The notes below the pieces were generated by a model, which was not told where the DNA came from, made no database searches, and worked only from the letters and a program-made list of their open reading frames with translations. From Paracoccaceae bacterium (GTDB lineage: Bacteria > Pseudomonadota > Alphaproteobacteria > Rhodobacterales > Rhodobacteraceae), in NCBI GenBank assembly GCA_947504705.1, contig CANNIA010000002.1:152524-216523 (forward strand): a stretch of 64,000 nucleotides of DNA, in the 5' to 3' direction. Made by a program: the position numbers and the translations under genes. Below are positions 1-8,961 of this stretch, one piece after another (the stretch's first letter is position 1; every line of letters starts with the position of its first letter).

Positions 1-833
1 CCCGGATCGCGTCCGATCAGGACTTCGCCGAGGGGGGTGATGGCGTGGGCGTCCAGCGTGCCTGCGGCGACGGCGTGTTGCGCCTCGCCGATAGAGATCG
101 ATTGCGCGACCTCATCCGTGAAGACATGGGCAGCAGCGACAAGGGCCGGGTCCACCTCTTGCTTGCCTTTGGTATCGGTGCCCATGCAGGCGAGATGGGT
201 GCCGGGGCTGACATGCGCCGCCATCAGGCTAGCGGCGGGCGAGGAGGTGATGGTGATGATCACATCGGCCTCTCGCATCCGGGGCAGATCCACAGCCTCG
301 AACGGCAGGCCCAGTTCGGCGGCGACGGCTCCCAGTTTCGGCAGCATGTCGGGGTGCAGGTTCCAGGCGATCACCCGTTCAAAGCGGCGGACTTTGGCAG
401 CGGCGCGGAGTTGGAAGCCAGCCTGATGGCCTGCGCCAACGATCCCCAGCACGCGCGCGTCTTTGCGGGCCAGCCGGTCGATGGAGATTGCCGAAGCCGC
501 AGCGGTGCGGAGTGCTGTCAGAAGATTGCCGCCGACCATGGCTTGCGGCTTGCCGGTTTTGGGGTCGAACAGGAACACGCTGGATTGGTGGTTGATCATG
601 CCCTTGTCGCCATTGCCGGGGAAATAGCCCCCTGCCTTGACGCCCAGCATCGCACCTGCCCGGTCGAGGCCCGACTTGAAACCGTATTGCCGGCCTTCCC
701 CCAGAGCCTCACGCACCACAGGGAAGTTGTAGGCATCGCCACGCGCCATCGAGGCGAAGCAGGCCTCAATGGCCTTGAACGCATCGTCAGCGGAGACGAG
801 TTGGGCGATGAGGGCTTCGGGGACGATGAGCAT
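1..833 (-). CDS. bhcD: Iminosuccinate reductase BhcD (ornithine cyclodeaminase/mu-crystallin family), 3' end missing
   Basis: In the beta-hydroxyaspartate cycle this enzyme reduces iminosuccinate to aspartate with NAD(P)H, regenerating the amino donor used by BhcA. The minus-strand frame is open from the ATG at 833 to the window edge (277 codons seen). It begins MLIVPEALIAQLVSADDAF and carries the family's Rossmann signature GIVGAGHQAGFQ near residue 137, then a TITSSPAA-like loop and an ACMGTDTKGKQEVD segment near the substrate pocket. By sequence alone it is an ornithine cyclodeaminase/mu-crystallin homologue; the specific call rests on its place as fourth gene after bhcABC. The 83-bp gap to bhcC is larger than the other gaps in the operon and holds a hairpin. 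The C-terminus lies outside the window. Confidence 0.85.
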   Translation of the reverse strand, partial: MLIVPEALIAQLVSADDAFKAIEACFASMARGDAYNFPVVREALGEGRQYGFKSGLDRAGAMLGVKAGGYFPGNGDKGMINHQSSVFLFDPKTGKPQAMVGGNLLTALRTAAASAISIDRLARKDARVLGIVGAGHQAGFQLRAAAKVRRFERVIAWNLHPDMLPKLGAVAAELGLPFEAVDLPRMREADVIITITSSPAASLMAAHVSPGTHLACMGTDTKGKQEVDPALVAAAHVFTDEVAQSISIGEAQHAVAAGTLDAHAITPLGEVLIGRDP

Positions 834-861
834 GGGTTGGTCCTTCGGGACTGGCGTTGGA

Positions 862-882
862 CTGGGGGTTTCACACCCCCAG
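862..882 (-). terminator. Hairpin in the bhcC-bhcD gap
   Basis: Perfect 8-bp arms CTGGGGGT (862-869) and ACCCCCAG (875-882) surround a 5-nt loop. On the minus strand the hairpin follows the bhcC stop and precedes the bhcD start, next to a CAAATATCCC motif (890-899 on the plus strand as GGGATATTTG). There is no U-tract, so it may set relative bhcC/bhcD expression rather than terminate transcription fully. Confidence 0.45.
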
Positions 883-916
883 ACCCCCTGGGATATTTGA
901 GAACAGAAGAAAGCCT

Positions 917-2080
917 TCAGTAGGCCTTGCCGCGCGCCGAGACGGGCCAGACCACCTCGACCTTGCCGCCCCTTACGCCGACATACCAGTCATGCACGTT
1001 GCAGGTCGGGTCGCAGTGGCCGGGGACGAGGCGGAGTTTGTCGTTGACCTTCAAGACACCTTGCGGGTCATCGACGACGCCGTGTTCATCGCTGCATTTG
1101 ATGTATTTCACATCTGTGCGGCCAAAGACCACCGGCAGGCCAGAGTCGACCGACTGGGCCTTGAGGCCTGCGTCGACGACCGCTTTGTCGGGCTTCACAT
1201 GGCTCATCACCGAGGTCAGGATAAACAGCGAATTCTCCCATTCGCCTTGGTCGATCCGGTGTCCGTCCTTGCCAAGGATGCGGCCGTAATCGGCATCCAT
1301 GAAGGCGTAGGAGCCGCACTGAAGCTCGTTGTAAACCCCCGAGCCACTTTCGAAGTAGTAGGAGCCAGTGCCGCCGCCCGAGATGAGATCGGCTTTCAGA
1401 CCCACCGCTTCCAAAGCATCGGCGCAGGATTTCACCTGGGCGATGGCGGCATCAAGCTTGGCCTTGCGGTCTTCGTAATTGTCCATGTGCTGCATCGCGC
1501 CCTGATAGGCCTGAATGCCAGAGAACTTGAGGTTCGGGGCGGCGGCAACCGCCTTGGCGATGGCCACGACTTCCTCGGGCGTCTTCACGCCGCATCGGCC
1601 CGCGCCGCAATCGATCTCGATGAAGACCTCCAGCGTGGTGCCATGCTTGACGGCGGCTTTCGACAGGTCAGCGACATTGGCCAGATCATCAACGCAGACG
1701 ATGGTGCGGCAGCCGAATTTCGGCAGGCGGGCCAGGCGGTCGATCTTGGCGGGGTCGCGGACCTGATTGCTGACCAGAATGTCCTTGATGCCGCCACGGG
1801 CGAAGACCTCGGCTTCCGAGACCTTCTGGCAGCAGACGCCGACCGCGCCGCCAAGGCGTTCCTGCAGCTTCTGCACATCGACCGACTTGTGCATCTTGCC
1901 GTGACTGCGGTGGCGCATGCCGTGGGCTTTTGCATAGTCGCCCATTTTGACGATGTTCCGCTCCAGCGCGTCGAGATCAAGGATCAGGCAGGGGGTCTGG
2001 ATATCCTTTTCATCCATGCCGGGCAGGGCGGGGATGTCATAGCCGACTTCAAGGCCTTCGAAGGTGGTTTGTTTGTTCAT
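917..2080 (-). CDS. bhcC: beta-Hydroxyaspartate aldolase BhcC (DSD1/D-threonine aldolase-like PLP enzyme)
   Basis: This PLP enzyme condenses glycine with glyoxylate to (2R,3S)-beta-hydroxyaspartate, the C-C bond-forming step of the cycle. The 387-residue protein has the fold-type III alanine-racemase-like N-terminal half. The probable PLP lysine is K62 in RSHGKMHKS. The DSD1-type C-terminal domain ends with a PGHCDPTCN motif, which in this family binds the divalent metal. D-threonine aldolase and D-serine dehydratase relatives share these features, so the substrate is assigned from synteny: bhcB ends 4 bp upstream and bhcA precedes that. The start MNKQTTFEGL follows bhcB directly and suits translational coupling. 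Confidence 0.9.
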   Translation of the reverse strand: MNKQTTFEGLEVGYDIPALPGMDEKDIQTPCLILDLDALERNIVKMGDYAKAHGMRHRSHGKMHKSVDVQKLQERLGGAVGVCCQKVSEAEVFARGGIKDILVSNQVRDPAKIDRLARLPKFGCRTIVCVDDLANVADLSKAAVKHGTTLEVFIEIDCGAGRCGVKTPEEVVAIAKAVAAAPNLKFSGIQAYQGAMQHMDNYEDRKAKLDAAIAQVKSCADALEAVGLKADLISGGGTGSYYFESGSGVYNELQCGSYAFMDADYGRILGKDGHRIDQGEWENSLFILTSVMSHVKPDKAVVDAGLKAQSVDSGLPVVFGRTDVKYIKCSDEHGVVDDPQGVLKVNDKLRLVPGHCDPTCNVHDWYVGVRGGKVEVVWPVSARGKAY

Positions 2081-2084
2081 GGTT

Positions 2085-3038
2085 TTACCCTTTCATCCAG
2101 GGGAGCTTGTCCAGATCGACGTTTCCGCCAGTGATTATGAGGCCGACGCGGTTGGCTTTGAAGGCCTCGGGGTTCTTCAGCACGCAGGCCAGCGGCACGG
2201 CACTGGAGGGTTCCATGACCACGCGCAGGTGCTTCCAGGCCAGTTTCATCGCGTCGATGATTTCCTGTTCCGAGGCGGTGTAGATCTCGCTGACGTGGTT
2301 GGAGACGAAATGCCAAGTCAGGTCTTTCAGCGGCACCAGAAGCCCGTCGGCGATGCTTTTGGGCGAGTCGTCGGCGATGATGTGACCGGCCTTGAAGCTG
2401 CGATAGGCGTCATCGGCGGCCTCAGGTTCGGCGGCGATCACCCTGGTTTCGGGGGCAAGGGTGGAAAGCGTCAGGCAGGTGCCCGAGATCATGCCGCCGC
2501 CGCCGATGGGGGCGACGACCATATCAAGGCCGTCGGTCTGTTCGATGAACTCCCGCGCGCAGGTGCCTTGCCCGGCGATGACGCGGGGGTCGTTGTAGGG
2601 GTGGACGAAATCGCCGCCAGTCGCGGCCTGGACCTTGGCAAAGGTTTCCTCGCGGCTGGAGGTCGAGGGTTCGCATTCGGTGATCACCCCGCCATAGCGG
2701 CGGACGGTGTCTTTCTTGGCCTGCGGGGCGGTGCGGGGCATGACGACGTTGCAGGGGATGCCGCGCAGCATGGCGGCGTAGGAAAGGCAGGAGGCATGGT
2801 TGCCCGATGAATGGGTGGCGACGCCCTTTTTCGCCTGCGCTTCGGTCAGGCCGAAGACGGCATTGCTGGCACCCCGCACCTTGAAGGCGCCGGGTTCCTG
2901 GAAGTTCTCACACTTAAAGAACAGCTGCGCGCCGGTCAGGTCGTTCAGGTAGTCCGAAGTGCGGACCGGGGTCTGGCGGATATAGGGCTTGATCCGCGTG
3001 TGGGCGGCAAGCATGTCGTCGTAGGTGGGAATGTACAT
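2085..3038 (-). CDS. bhcB: beta-Hydroxyaspartate dehydratase BhcB (threonine dehydratase-like)
   Basis: This fold-type II PLP enzyme dehydrates beta-hydroxyaspartate to iminosuccinate. The 317-residue protein starts at MYIPTYDDML; a longer open frame upstream overlaps bhcA out of frame and is not credible. The PLP lysine is K53 in PGAFKVRGA, followed by SSGNHASCLSY (substrate/cofactor loop) and the glycine-rich phosphate loop APIGGGGM. It has no C-terminal ACT regulatory domain, consistent with catabolic serine/threonine or hydroxyaspartate dehydratases. It lies 11 bp after bhcA and 4 bp before bhcC. Without this context it would be called a threo-3-hydroxyaspartate or threonine ammonia-lyase. 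Confidence 0.9.
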   Translation of the reverse strand: MYIPTYDDMLAAHTRIKPYIRQTPVRTSDYLNDLTGAQLFFKCENFQEPGAFKVRGASNAVFGLTEAQAKKGVATHSSGNHASCLSYAAMLRGIPCNVVMPRTAPQAKKDTVRRYGGVITECEPSTSSREETFAKVQAATGGDFVHPYNDPRVIAGQGTCAREFIEQTDGLDMVVAPIGGGGMISGTCLTLSTLAPETRVIAAEPEAADDAYRSFKAGHIIADDSPKSIADGLLVPLKDLTWHFVSNHVSEIYTASEQEIIDAMKLAWKHLRVVMEPSSAVPLACVLKNPEAFKANRVGLIITGGNVDLDKLPWMKG

Positions 3039-3049
3039 CGGACCCTCGC

Positions 3050-4240
3050 TTATTCCGCCGCCAGCGCCATCGCTGGGACCGTCCCGCGATAATACTCCTG
3101 CGCCGCTGCCACGCCGGAGCCGAGTTTGACCGGCCAACCCAGATCGGCCATGCACATCTCGGCCACGCAAAGGCCCGAGAGGACCAGTGCTTCGGTCAGC
3201 ATTCCAAGGTGGCCGATGCGGAAGACCTTGCCGGCAACTTCGCCCAGACCGACGCCAAAGGCCATGCCGTATTTGGAGGCCGCAAGCTGGACCAGATCGG
3301 TGCCGTTGCAACCCTCGGGCACTTTCACCGCCGTCACGGTGTCAGAGTAGAGGTCCGGCGATTTGGCATAGGGCGTCATGCCCCAGGCGGCGATCGCCCG
3401 GCGGACGCCTTCGGCCATGCGGTGGTGACGGGCATAGACGTTGTCCAGGCCTTCGGTTTCCAAGAGGTCGATGGCATGGGCGAGGCCCGCGACAAGGCCG
3501 ACCGCTGGGGTATAGGGATAGCCGCCGCGCCCGTAGGCGGCCAGCATGTCCTTGAAATCAAAAAAGGTTCGCGGCAAGCGCGCGGTTTCCATGGCCGCAA
3601 TCGCCTTCGGGCTGACGCCCAGGATCGCAAGGCCAACCGGCAGCATGAAGCCCTTCTGGCTGCCCGCAATCGCCACATCGACGCCCCAGGCGGTGAAGTC
3701 AAACGGCATCGAGGCTATAGAGGAGACCCCATCGACAAACAGCATCGCCGGGTGGCCGGCCGCATCCATGGCGCGGCGAATGCCGGCGATGTCGGATTTC
3801 ACGCCCGTCGCGGTCTCATTATGGGTGGCCAGAACCGCCTTGATCAGGTGGCTCTTGTCCGCGCGCAGGGCCTTTTCGATACCCGCCAGCGGTGCACCTT
3901 CGCCCCATGGGGTCTCGATCACCTCGACATCCAGCCGGTGGCGCTGGCACATATCGATCCAGCGATGGCTGAACATGCCGAAGCGGGCGGCAAGCACGGT
4001 GTCGCCGGGGGAAAGCGTGTTGGAAATCGCCGCCTCCCAGCCGCCGGTGCCGGTCGAGGGGATGATGATGACCTCACCCTGATCCATTTTCAGTACGCGC
4101 CGCACCCCAGCGACCGCGGGCTTGAAAAGCTTGGCAAAGGCGGGTGAGCGGTGGTCGATTGTCGGCATGTCGCAGGCCTTGCGCACCGAATCGGGGATAT
4201 TGGTGGGGCCGGGGATGAAGGCGGGGTTCTGGCTGGACAT
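3050..4240 (-). CDS. bhcA: Aspartate-glyoxylate aminotransferase BhcA
   Basis: This class V aminotransferase transfers the amino group of aspartate to glyoxylate, giving glycine and oxaloacetate, the first and product-releasing step of the cycle. The 396-residue protein begins MSSQNPAFIPGPTNIPD, typical of the serine-glyoxylate aminotransferase family. The PLP-binding lysine is K196 in AGSQKGFML, and the cofactor aspartate lies in LFVDGVSS near 170. A serine-glyoxylate aminotransferase call is the main alternative, but the order bhcA-bhcB-bhcC-bhcD with a divergent IclR gene fits the Paracoccus-type bhc operon. A GGGAG ribosome site lies just upstream. Confidence 0.9.
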   Translation of the reverse strand: MSSQNPAFIPGPTNIPDSVRKACDMPTIDHRSPAFAKLFKPAVAGVRRVLKMDQGEVIIIPSTGTGGWEAAISNTLSPGDTVLAARFGMFSHRWIDMCQRHRLDVEVIETPWGEGAPLAGIEKALRADKSHLIKAVLATHNETATGVKSDIAGIRRAMDAAGHPAMLFVDGVSSIASMPFDFTAWGVDVAIAGSQKGFMLPVGLAILGVSPKAIAAMETARLPRTFFDFKDMLAAYGRGGYPYTPAVGLVAGLAHAIDLLETEGLDNVYARHHRMAEGVRRAIAAWGMTPYAKSPDLYSDTVTAVKVPEGCNGTDLVQLAASKYGMAFGVGLGEVAGKVFRIGHLGMLTEALVLSGLCVAEMCMADLGWPVKLGSGVAAAQEYYRGTVPAMALAAE

Positions 4241-4391
4241 GGGCGGATCTCCCTTTCGTTGGGGCGACTGTAGGCGCGCGCGCCACCGTGCACAATTTTT
4301 TCGAAAAGATTTTTCATTTTTGGATGGTCGTGATAAATTCTTGATGATTCATATTGTTGCGCTTTTTCAGCGCCCCGAAAGGCAAATCACC
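4241..4391. promoter_or_regulatory. Divergent bhcA/bhcR promoter region with candidate BhcR operator
   Basis: This 151-bp gap separates the bhcABCD operon from bhcR and is much more AT-rich than its surroundings. It holds the palindrome TTTTCGAAAA (4298-4307) inside a run with two TTTTTC direct repeats (to about 4315). ATGATTCAT (4342-4350) is a second small palindrome. IclR regulators usually bind palindromes between themselves and a divergent target operon, so this is the obvious place for BhcR. No footprint-defined consensus was applied. Confidence 0.5.
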
Positions 4392-5201
4392 ATGGTGCAG
4401 AAAACGCGCGGCAGGCCGAAGGCGTTCCACGACAAGACCGACCAGAACACCGTGCAGGCATTGGATCGGGGATTGCAGATTCTGTCCCATGTCGCGGCCC
4501 ACCCCGGCCGGACACTTTCGGAGATCACAGAAGCGACTGGCGAGGCCGTTGCCACCGTCTTTCGCGCCCTTGTCACCCTGCAAGGTCATGACATGGTCGA
4601 GGTCGAGGATCCCGGCCAGTTCTGGCATGTCGGCCCCGGTGCCTTTCGCATCGGCTCGGCCTTCCTGCGCCGGACCAAGGTCGTCGAACGCGCCCGCCAG
4701 CCGATGGAGACCTTGATGCGCGAAACGGGCGAGACCGCTAACCTTGGGATTGAGGTTGGTGATGAAGTGATGTTCGTGGCACAGGTCGAGGCGCATGAGG
4801 CGATCCGCGCTTTCTTTCCACCAGGAACGAAGGGGCCAATGCATTCCAGCGGCATCGGCAAGGCGCTGCTTGCCTGGTACCCGGAAGATCGGGTGCAGGC
4901 GATCCTAGCTCGGAAGGGGCTGGAGAAGTTCACCACACTGACAATCACGTCGGAAAGCTCGCTTATGCGCGACCTTGCCCACACCCGGGACCGGGGCTTT
5001 GCCATCGACGATCAGGAACGCGCCGAAGGCATGCGCTGCATCGCCGCGCCGATCTTCAACGCGCATGGTGAGCCGGTGGCGGGGCTTTCCGTCTCGGGTC
5101 CGGCGTTTCGGGTCGGGCTTTCGGACGCAACCCGAATCGGCGCGCAAGTCCGTGCCGCCGCAGATAAGGTGACCGAAGCGACCGGCGGTGTCAGGCCTTA
5201 A
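4392..5201 (+). CDS. bhcR: IclR-family regulator of the beta-hydroxyaspartate cycle, BhcR
   Basis: This DNA-binding regulator is divergent from bhcABCD. The 269-residue protein has a winged-helix HTH around residues 15-75 (LDRGLQILSHVAAHPG, TLSEITEATGEAVATVFRAL) and a C-terminal IclR effector domain (about 85-260) with the family motifs MHSSGIGKALLAW and ERAEGMRCIAAPIF. The ATG at 4392 gives the usual family length and follows a GAAAGG ribosome site; an open extension to 4122 crosses the promoter and runs into bhcA. In Paracoccus the homologue responds to glyoxylate; that ligand is carried over by homology. A large hairpin follows the stop codon. Confidence 0.88.
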   Translation: MVQKTRGRPKAFHDKTDQNTVQALDRGLQILSHVAAHPGRTLSEITEATGEAVATVFRALVTLQGHDMVEVEDPGQFWHVGPGAFRIGSAFLRRTKVVERARQPMETLMRETGETANLGIEVGDEVMFVAQVEAHEAIRAFFPPGTKGPMHSSGIGKALLAWYPEDRVQAILARKGLEKFTTLTITSESSLMRDLAHTRDRGFAIDDQERAEGMRCIAAPIFNAHGEPVAGLSVSGPAFRVGLSDATRIGAQVRAAADKVTEATGGVRP

Positions 5202-5213
5202 GGCACCGCTCTT

Positions 5214-5264
5214 CCAGCCTTGCGGCTGTCATCGCTGGTCGACCGAAGACAGCCGTCAGGCTGG
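5214..5264. terminator. Bidirectional terminator-like stem-loop between bhcR and the oxoprolinase gene
   Basis: CCAGCCT (5214-5220) pairs with AGGCTGG (5258-5264), and GGCTGTC (5224-5230) pairs with GACAGCC (5248-5254). A short imperfect internal loop lies between, making a stem of about 17 bp with one clear mismatch. It sits between two convergent stop codons (5201 and 5277), as a shared terminator should, but lacks a strong T-run on either strand. Confidence 0.55.
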
Positions 5265-5276
5265 ATGAGGGGCGGC

Positions 5277-8200
5277 TTACGCCCCCCAACCGCCACCGCC
5301 GGGGGTGCGCATTTCGAACATGGCCCCGTCCGGGAGGTCGCGTTCGTCATTGCCCTTCAGACGTTCCTCACGCCCATCAGGCCAGCGGACGAGGTTCTCG
5401 CCCACTGCCCCCGCCGCGCCGCCATCACCCCCGAAGGGTGCCACGATCCGGCTGCTGCAGAGCGTTGTGACCGTAACGGGAGCCAGGAAGCGCAGCTTGC
5501 GGATTGCCCCGTCGCCGCCCTGCCAGTGCCCCTTGCCGCCTGAGCTGTGACGGATGCTGAATTCTTCCAGCCGCACCGGAAATCGCTTTTCCAGCACTTC
5601 GGGGTCGGTCATCCGGGTGTTGGTCATGTGGCTTTGCACCGCCGCGCAGCCGTTGAAGCCGGGCCCCGCACCGGTGCCACCGGCGATGGTTTCATAGTTC
5701 TGGAACCGCTCATTGCCCCAGATGAAGTTGTTCATCGTGCCTTGGGCCGCCGCGACCACGCCCAAAGCGCCGTAAAGCGCGTTGCAGGCGGATTGGCTCA
5801 CCTCGGTATTCCCGGCGATCACCGCTGCCGGGGCGACCGGGTTCAAAAGCGTGCCCTCCGGGACGATGATCGTCAGCGGGGCAAGGCAGCCTTCGTTCAA
5901 GGGGATCGGTTTGCCGACCAGTGTCCGGAAGACATAAAGGACCACGGCGCGAGTCACCGCTTGCGGGGCGTTGTAGTTGCCCGAATGCTGCGGGCTGGAG
6001 CCGGTGAAATCAATGGTTGCCGAGCGGTTTTTGTGGTCGACCTTGACCGATACATGAATGGTCGTTCCGATATCCATCGGATAGGAAAAACTTCCGTCCT
6101 TCAACCGGTCGATAACCTCACGCACACAGGCCTCGGCGTTCTTCTGGACATGGGTCATATAGGCCATGACCACATCGGCCCCATGCAGCGATACGAAGCG
6201 GAGGAGTTCCCGTTTTCCGGTTTCATTGGCCGCGATCTGGGCCTTGAGGTCGGCCATGTTCTGATCGGGAGACCGGCAGGGCCAGCGACCCGAGGCCAGC
6301 AGTGCGCGGGTTTCGGCTTCCCGAAGCTGTCCCTGACCAACCAGCGGAAAGAGGTCGATGACGACGCCTTCCTCCTCGATCGTCTTGCTGTCGGGCGGGG
6401 CCGACCCCGGCGTGCGGCCGCCGATATCGGCATGGTGCCCGCGTGAGCCGAGCCAGAAGACGGGTTTTCCGTCAATGAAGACCGGCGTGATCACTGTCAC
6501 ATCGGGTAGATGTGTGCCTCCGTTCCATGGCGCATTCAGCATCCAGGCATCGCCCTCGCGCGCCGTCGCGCCCACCGCTTCGATCACTGTCTTGACCGCA
6601 TGCGACATTGACCCCAGATGCACCGGAACGTGAGGAGCATTGGCCACCAGATCGCCCATCGCATCGAAGATGGCGCAGGAAAAGTCCAAACGTTCCTTGA
6701 TGTTGACCGACCACGCGGTGTTGGCAAGCGTCGCCCCCATCTGGTCGGCGACCGACATGAAAAGGTTGTTGAAAACCTCCAGCAGCACCGGGTCGGCCTT
6801 GGTCCCCGCAGCGGGAGGGCGAGCGATTACGGCAACGCGGCGCAGGATTAGGTTCGCCTGAGCGTCCACTTTTGCTTGCCACCCAGGTTCGACCACAGTT
6901 GTTGCGGTGGCTTCGGTGATCACGGCGGGGCCGGGGATCACGGTTGCTGTCCCGCAAGCCGCACGGCCGTAAAGCGGAACCTCCTGCCACGTCCCCCCGG
7001 CCCAGATTGTAAGTTGGGTGATGGGCGTACCAGTGGCGGTGCCAGAGGCATTTTCGGGCAGGTCCGCGCCGCCGCCCTCGGCCTCGACCGCAAGCATTTC
7101 GAACAGCAGCGCGCGTTCGGGTGAGGTGAAGCCGAACCGGGCCTGATGGGCCTCGGCAAAGGCTTCTCGCATTGTTGCGTCGCCGCCAAAGGGAACCGGC
7201 AGGGATTGGTGCTGCCCTTCATAGCGCAGATGGGCCGTACGGGTGACCCGGGGAGCGGCGATGCCTTGCGCAGCCAGTTCCGCGGCCGCTTCTGCAGCCA
7301 GTGAGTCTATTATAGAACGTGCGTTCTCTATCGCGGCAAGGGGCGCATCAAACTGTGACTCGCGGAGGGAGCGCAGATCGGCAAGGCCCATGCCAAAGGC
7401 GGAAAGCACGCCGGCCTGCGGATGGATGAAGACGGTCTTCATGCCCAAGGCATCAGCCACGCCGCAGGCGTGTTGCCCGCCTGCCCCACCAAAGCATTGC
7501 AGGGCATAAGTGGTCACGTCATGGCCGCGCTGGACAGAGATTTTCTTGATGGCATTGGCCATGTTGTCGATGGCAATGCGCAGAAAGCCTTCGGCAATCA
7601 CTTCCGGCGGATCAAGACGGCCGGTCACGGCGGCGATTTCGGTTGCCAAAGCTGCGAACTTGACCTCCACGATCGCCGCGCCGAGAGCCTCGTTCCCGTC
7701 TGGCCCGAAGACCGCCGGAAAATACGCTGGCGATAGGCGGCCAAGCATCACATTGCAATCGGTGATCGTCAGCGGCCCGCCGCGGCGATAGCTGGCTGGT
7801 CCGGGACTGGCTCCGGCGCTTTCCGGGCCGACCTGAAAGCGGCCGTCGCGGAACGAACAAATCGACCCACCGCCCGCCGCAACAGTGTGAATGTCCATCA
7901 TCGGCGCGCGCATGCGGACGCCTGCAACCTCGGTTTCGAATGATCGTTCGTAAATTCCGGCATAGTGGCTGACATCAGTCGAGGTACCGCCCATGTCAAA
8001 ACCGATTAACCTGTCGAAACCTGCCGCTACGCCCGTTCGGACCATGCCGACAATGCCGCCTGCGGGGCCGGAGAGTATAGCATCCTTGCCTTTGAACCGC
8101 TCAGCCTCGGTCAGTCCGCCATTCGATTGCATGAAGAGAAGCCGCCCCGCCCCCAAACCTATCTGCGTGCGACCCATGTCGAGCGCTGCTTCGACCTGCG

Positions 8201-8867
8201 CCACATATCGGCGCAGGATCGGTGACAGATAGGCGTCAACGACAGTTGTATCGCCGCGCGGGACCAGCTTCGCCAGACGCGAGACCTGATGGGACAGGGA
8301 AATCTGGGTGAACCCGGCCTCTTGCGCCAGTGCGCCCACCCGCGTCTCATGCACGGGGTTCACATGGCCATGCATCAGGGCCACGGCGACGGCATTGATC
8401 CCGGCCTCTCGCGCCGTGGCAAGAGCGCGGGACACGGCGGTTTCATCCAAGGGGCGCACTTCGGCGCCTTCGGCGTCCAGACGGCCGGGGACTTCAAAGA
8501 CCTGTTCATATAGAAGATCGGGCCGCCGGATGTTCAGGTCGAACAGGGCGGGCCGTGCCTGAGTGCCGATTCGCAGCAGATCACCGAAGCCTTCGGTGAT
8601 CAGAAGGGCCACGCGTTCGCCCTTCCGCTCCAGCAAGGCATTCGTGGCGACCGTCGTGCCCATCTTGACGGCCGAGATCGCACCGTCGGGGATCGGCTGA
8701 CCAAGGCCAAGGCCAAGGCAGTCGCGGATGCCCTGTACGGCGGCGTCGGGATAGCGTTCGGGGTTTTCCGACAGAAGTTTGACGGTCACCAGATGCCCGT
8801 CCGGCGCGCGGCCCACCACGTCGGTGAAGGTGCCGCCCCGGTCGATCCAGAATTCCCAAGCGCTCAT
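5277..8867 (-). CDS. ATP-dependent hydantoinase/5-oxoprolinase, HyuA-HyuB fusion
   Basis: The family hydrolyses a cyclic amide (5-oxoproline, hydantoin or N-methylhydantoin) using ATP. The 1196-residue protein fuses both subunits: HyuA N-terminal domain ([13 protein letters not shown] near residue 5, a phosphate-binding loop), HyuA ASKHA core (second glycine motif [13 protein letters not shown] near 295) and HyuB (about 690-1190, beginning [21 protein letters not shown]). Fusion and length match OplAH-type 5-oxoprolinases. The start at 8867 follows an AGGAGG site; upstream codons overlap the divergent M24 gene. Neighbouring hydrolases and a methyltransferase make N-methylhydantoin-like substrates as plausible as 5-oxoproline. 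A short patch of rare ATA codons lies at 7304-7330. Confidence 0.85.
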   Translation of the reverse strand: MSAWEFWIDRGGTFTDVVGRAPDGHLVTVKLLSENPERYPDAAVQGIRDCLGLGLGQPIPDGAISAVKMGTTVATNALLERKGERVALLITEGFGDLLRIGTQARPALFDLNIRRPDLLYEQVFEVPGRLDAEGAEVRPLDETAVSRALATAREAGINAVAVALMHGHVNPVHETRVGALAQEAGFTQISLSHQVSRLAKLVPRGDTTVVDAYLSPILRRYVAQVEAALDMGRTQIGLGAGRLLFMQSNGGLTEAERFKGKDAILSGPAGGIVGMVRTGVAAGFDRLIGFDMGGTSTDVSHYAGIYERSFETEVAGVRMRAPMMDIHTVAAGGGSICSFRDGRFQVGPESAGASPGPASYRRGGPLTITDCNVMLGRLSPAYFPAVFGPDGNEALGAAIVEVKFAALATEIAAVTGRLDPPEVIAEGFLRIAIDNMANAIKKISVQRGHDVTTYALQCFGGAGGQHACGVADALGMKTVFIHPQAGVLSAFGMGLADLRSLRESQFDAPLAAIENARSIIDSLAAEAAAELAAQGIAAPRVTRTAHLRYEGQHQSLPVPFGGDATMREAFAEAHQARFGFTSPERALLFEMLAVEAEGGGADLPENASGTATGTPITQLTIWAGGTWQEVPLYGRAACGTATVIPGPAVITEATATTVVEPGWQAKVDAQANLILRRVAVIARPPAAGTKADPVLLEVFNNLFMSVADQMGATLANTAWSVNIKERLDFSCAIFDAMGDLVANAPHVPVHLGSMSHAVKTVIEAVGATAREGDAWMLNAPWNGGTHLPDVTVITPVFIDGKPVFWLGSRGHHADIGGRTPGSAPPDSKTIEEEGVVIDLFPLVGQGQLREAETRALLASGRWPCRSPDQNMADLKAQIAANETGKRELLRFVSLHGADVVMAYMTHVQKNAEACVREVIDRLKDGSFSYPMDIGTTIHVSVKVDHKNRSATIDFTGSSPQHSGNYNAPQAVTRAVVLYVFRTLVGKPIPLNEGCLAPLTIIVPEGTLLNPVAPAAVIAGNTEVSQSACNALYGALGVVAAAQGTMNNFIWGNERFQNYETIAGGTGAGPGFNGCAAVQSHMTNTRMTDPEVLEKRFPVRLEEFSIRHSSGGKGHWQGGDGAIRKLRFLAPVTVTTLCSSRIVAPFGGDGGAAGAVGENLVRWPDGREERLKGNDERDLPDGAMFEMRTPGGGGWGA
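7314..7327. repeat. Inverted repeat inside the oxoprolinase gene
   Basis: AGAACG (7314-7319) and CGTTCT (7322-7327) flank TG, extendable to 20 bp (7311-7330) with one mismatch. It coincides with three ATA isoleucine codons and other AT-rich codons in an otherwise GC-rich gene. The reading frame is intact. It may be a small insertion relic or chance. Confidence 0.3.
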
Positions 8868-8961
8868 TGCCCGCCTCCTGCTTGCCCTTTCGTGGCCTGA
8901 CAAGGCGGGAGTTGCAATCCTTGCCGTTGACCAAAGGCCCAAGACGGGCTTTCCTGCGGCC

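Noticed and set aside
857..2134. 425-codon plus-strand open frame opposite bhcC
   Set aside because: It is the antisense shadow of a GC-rich gene; it has no recognisable motif, while the minus frame has a complete PLP enzyme.
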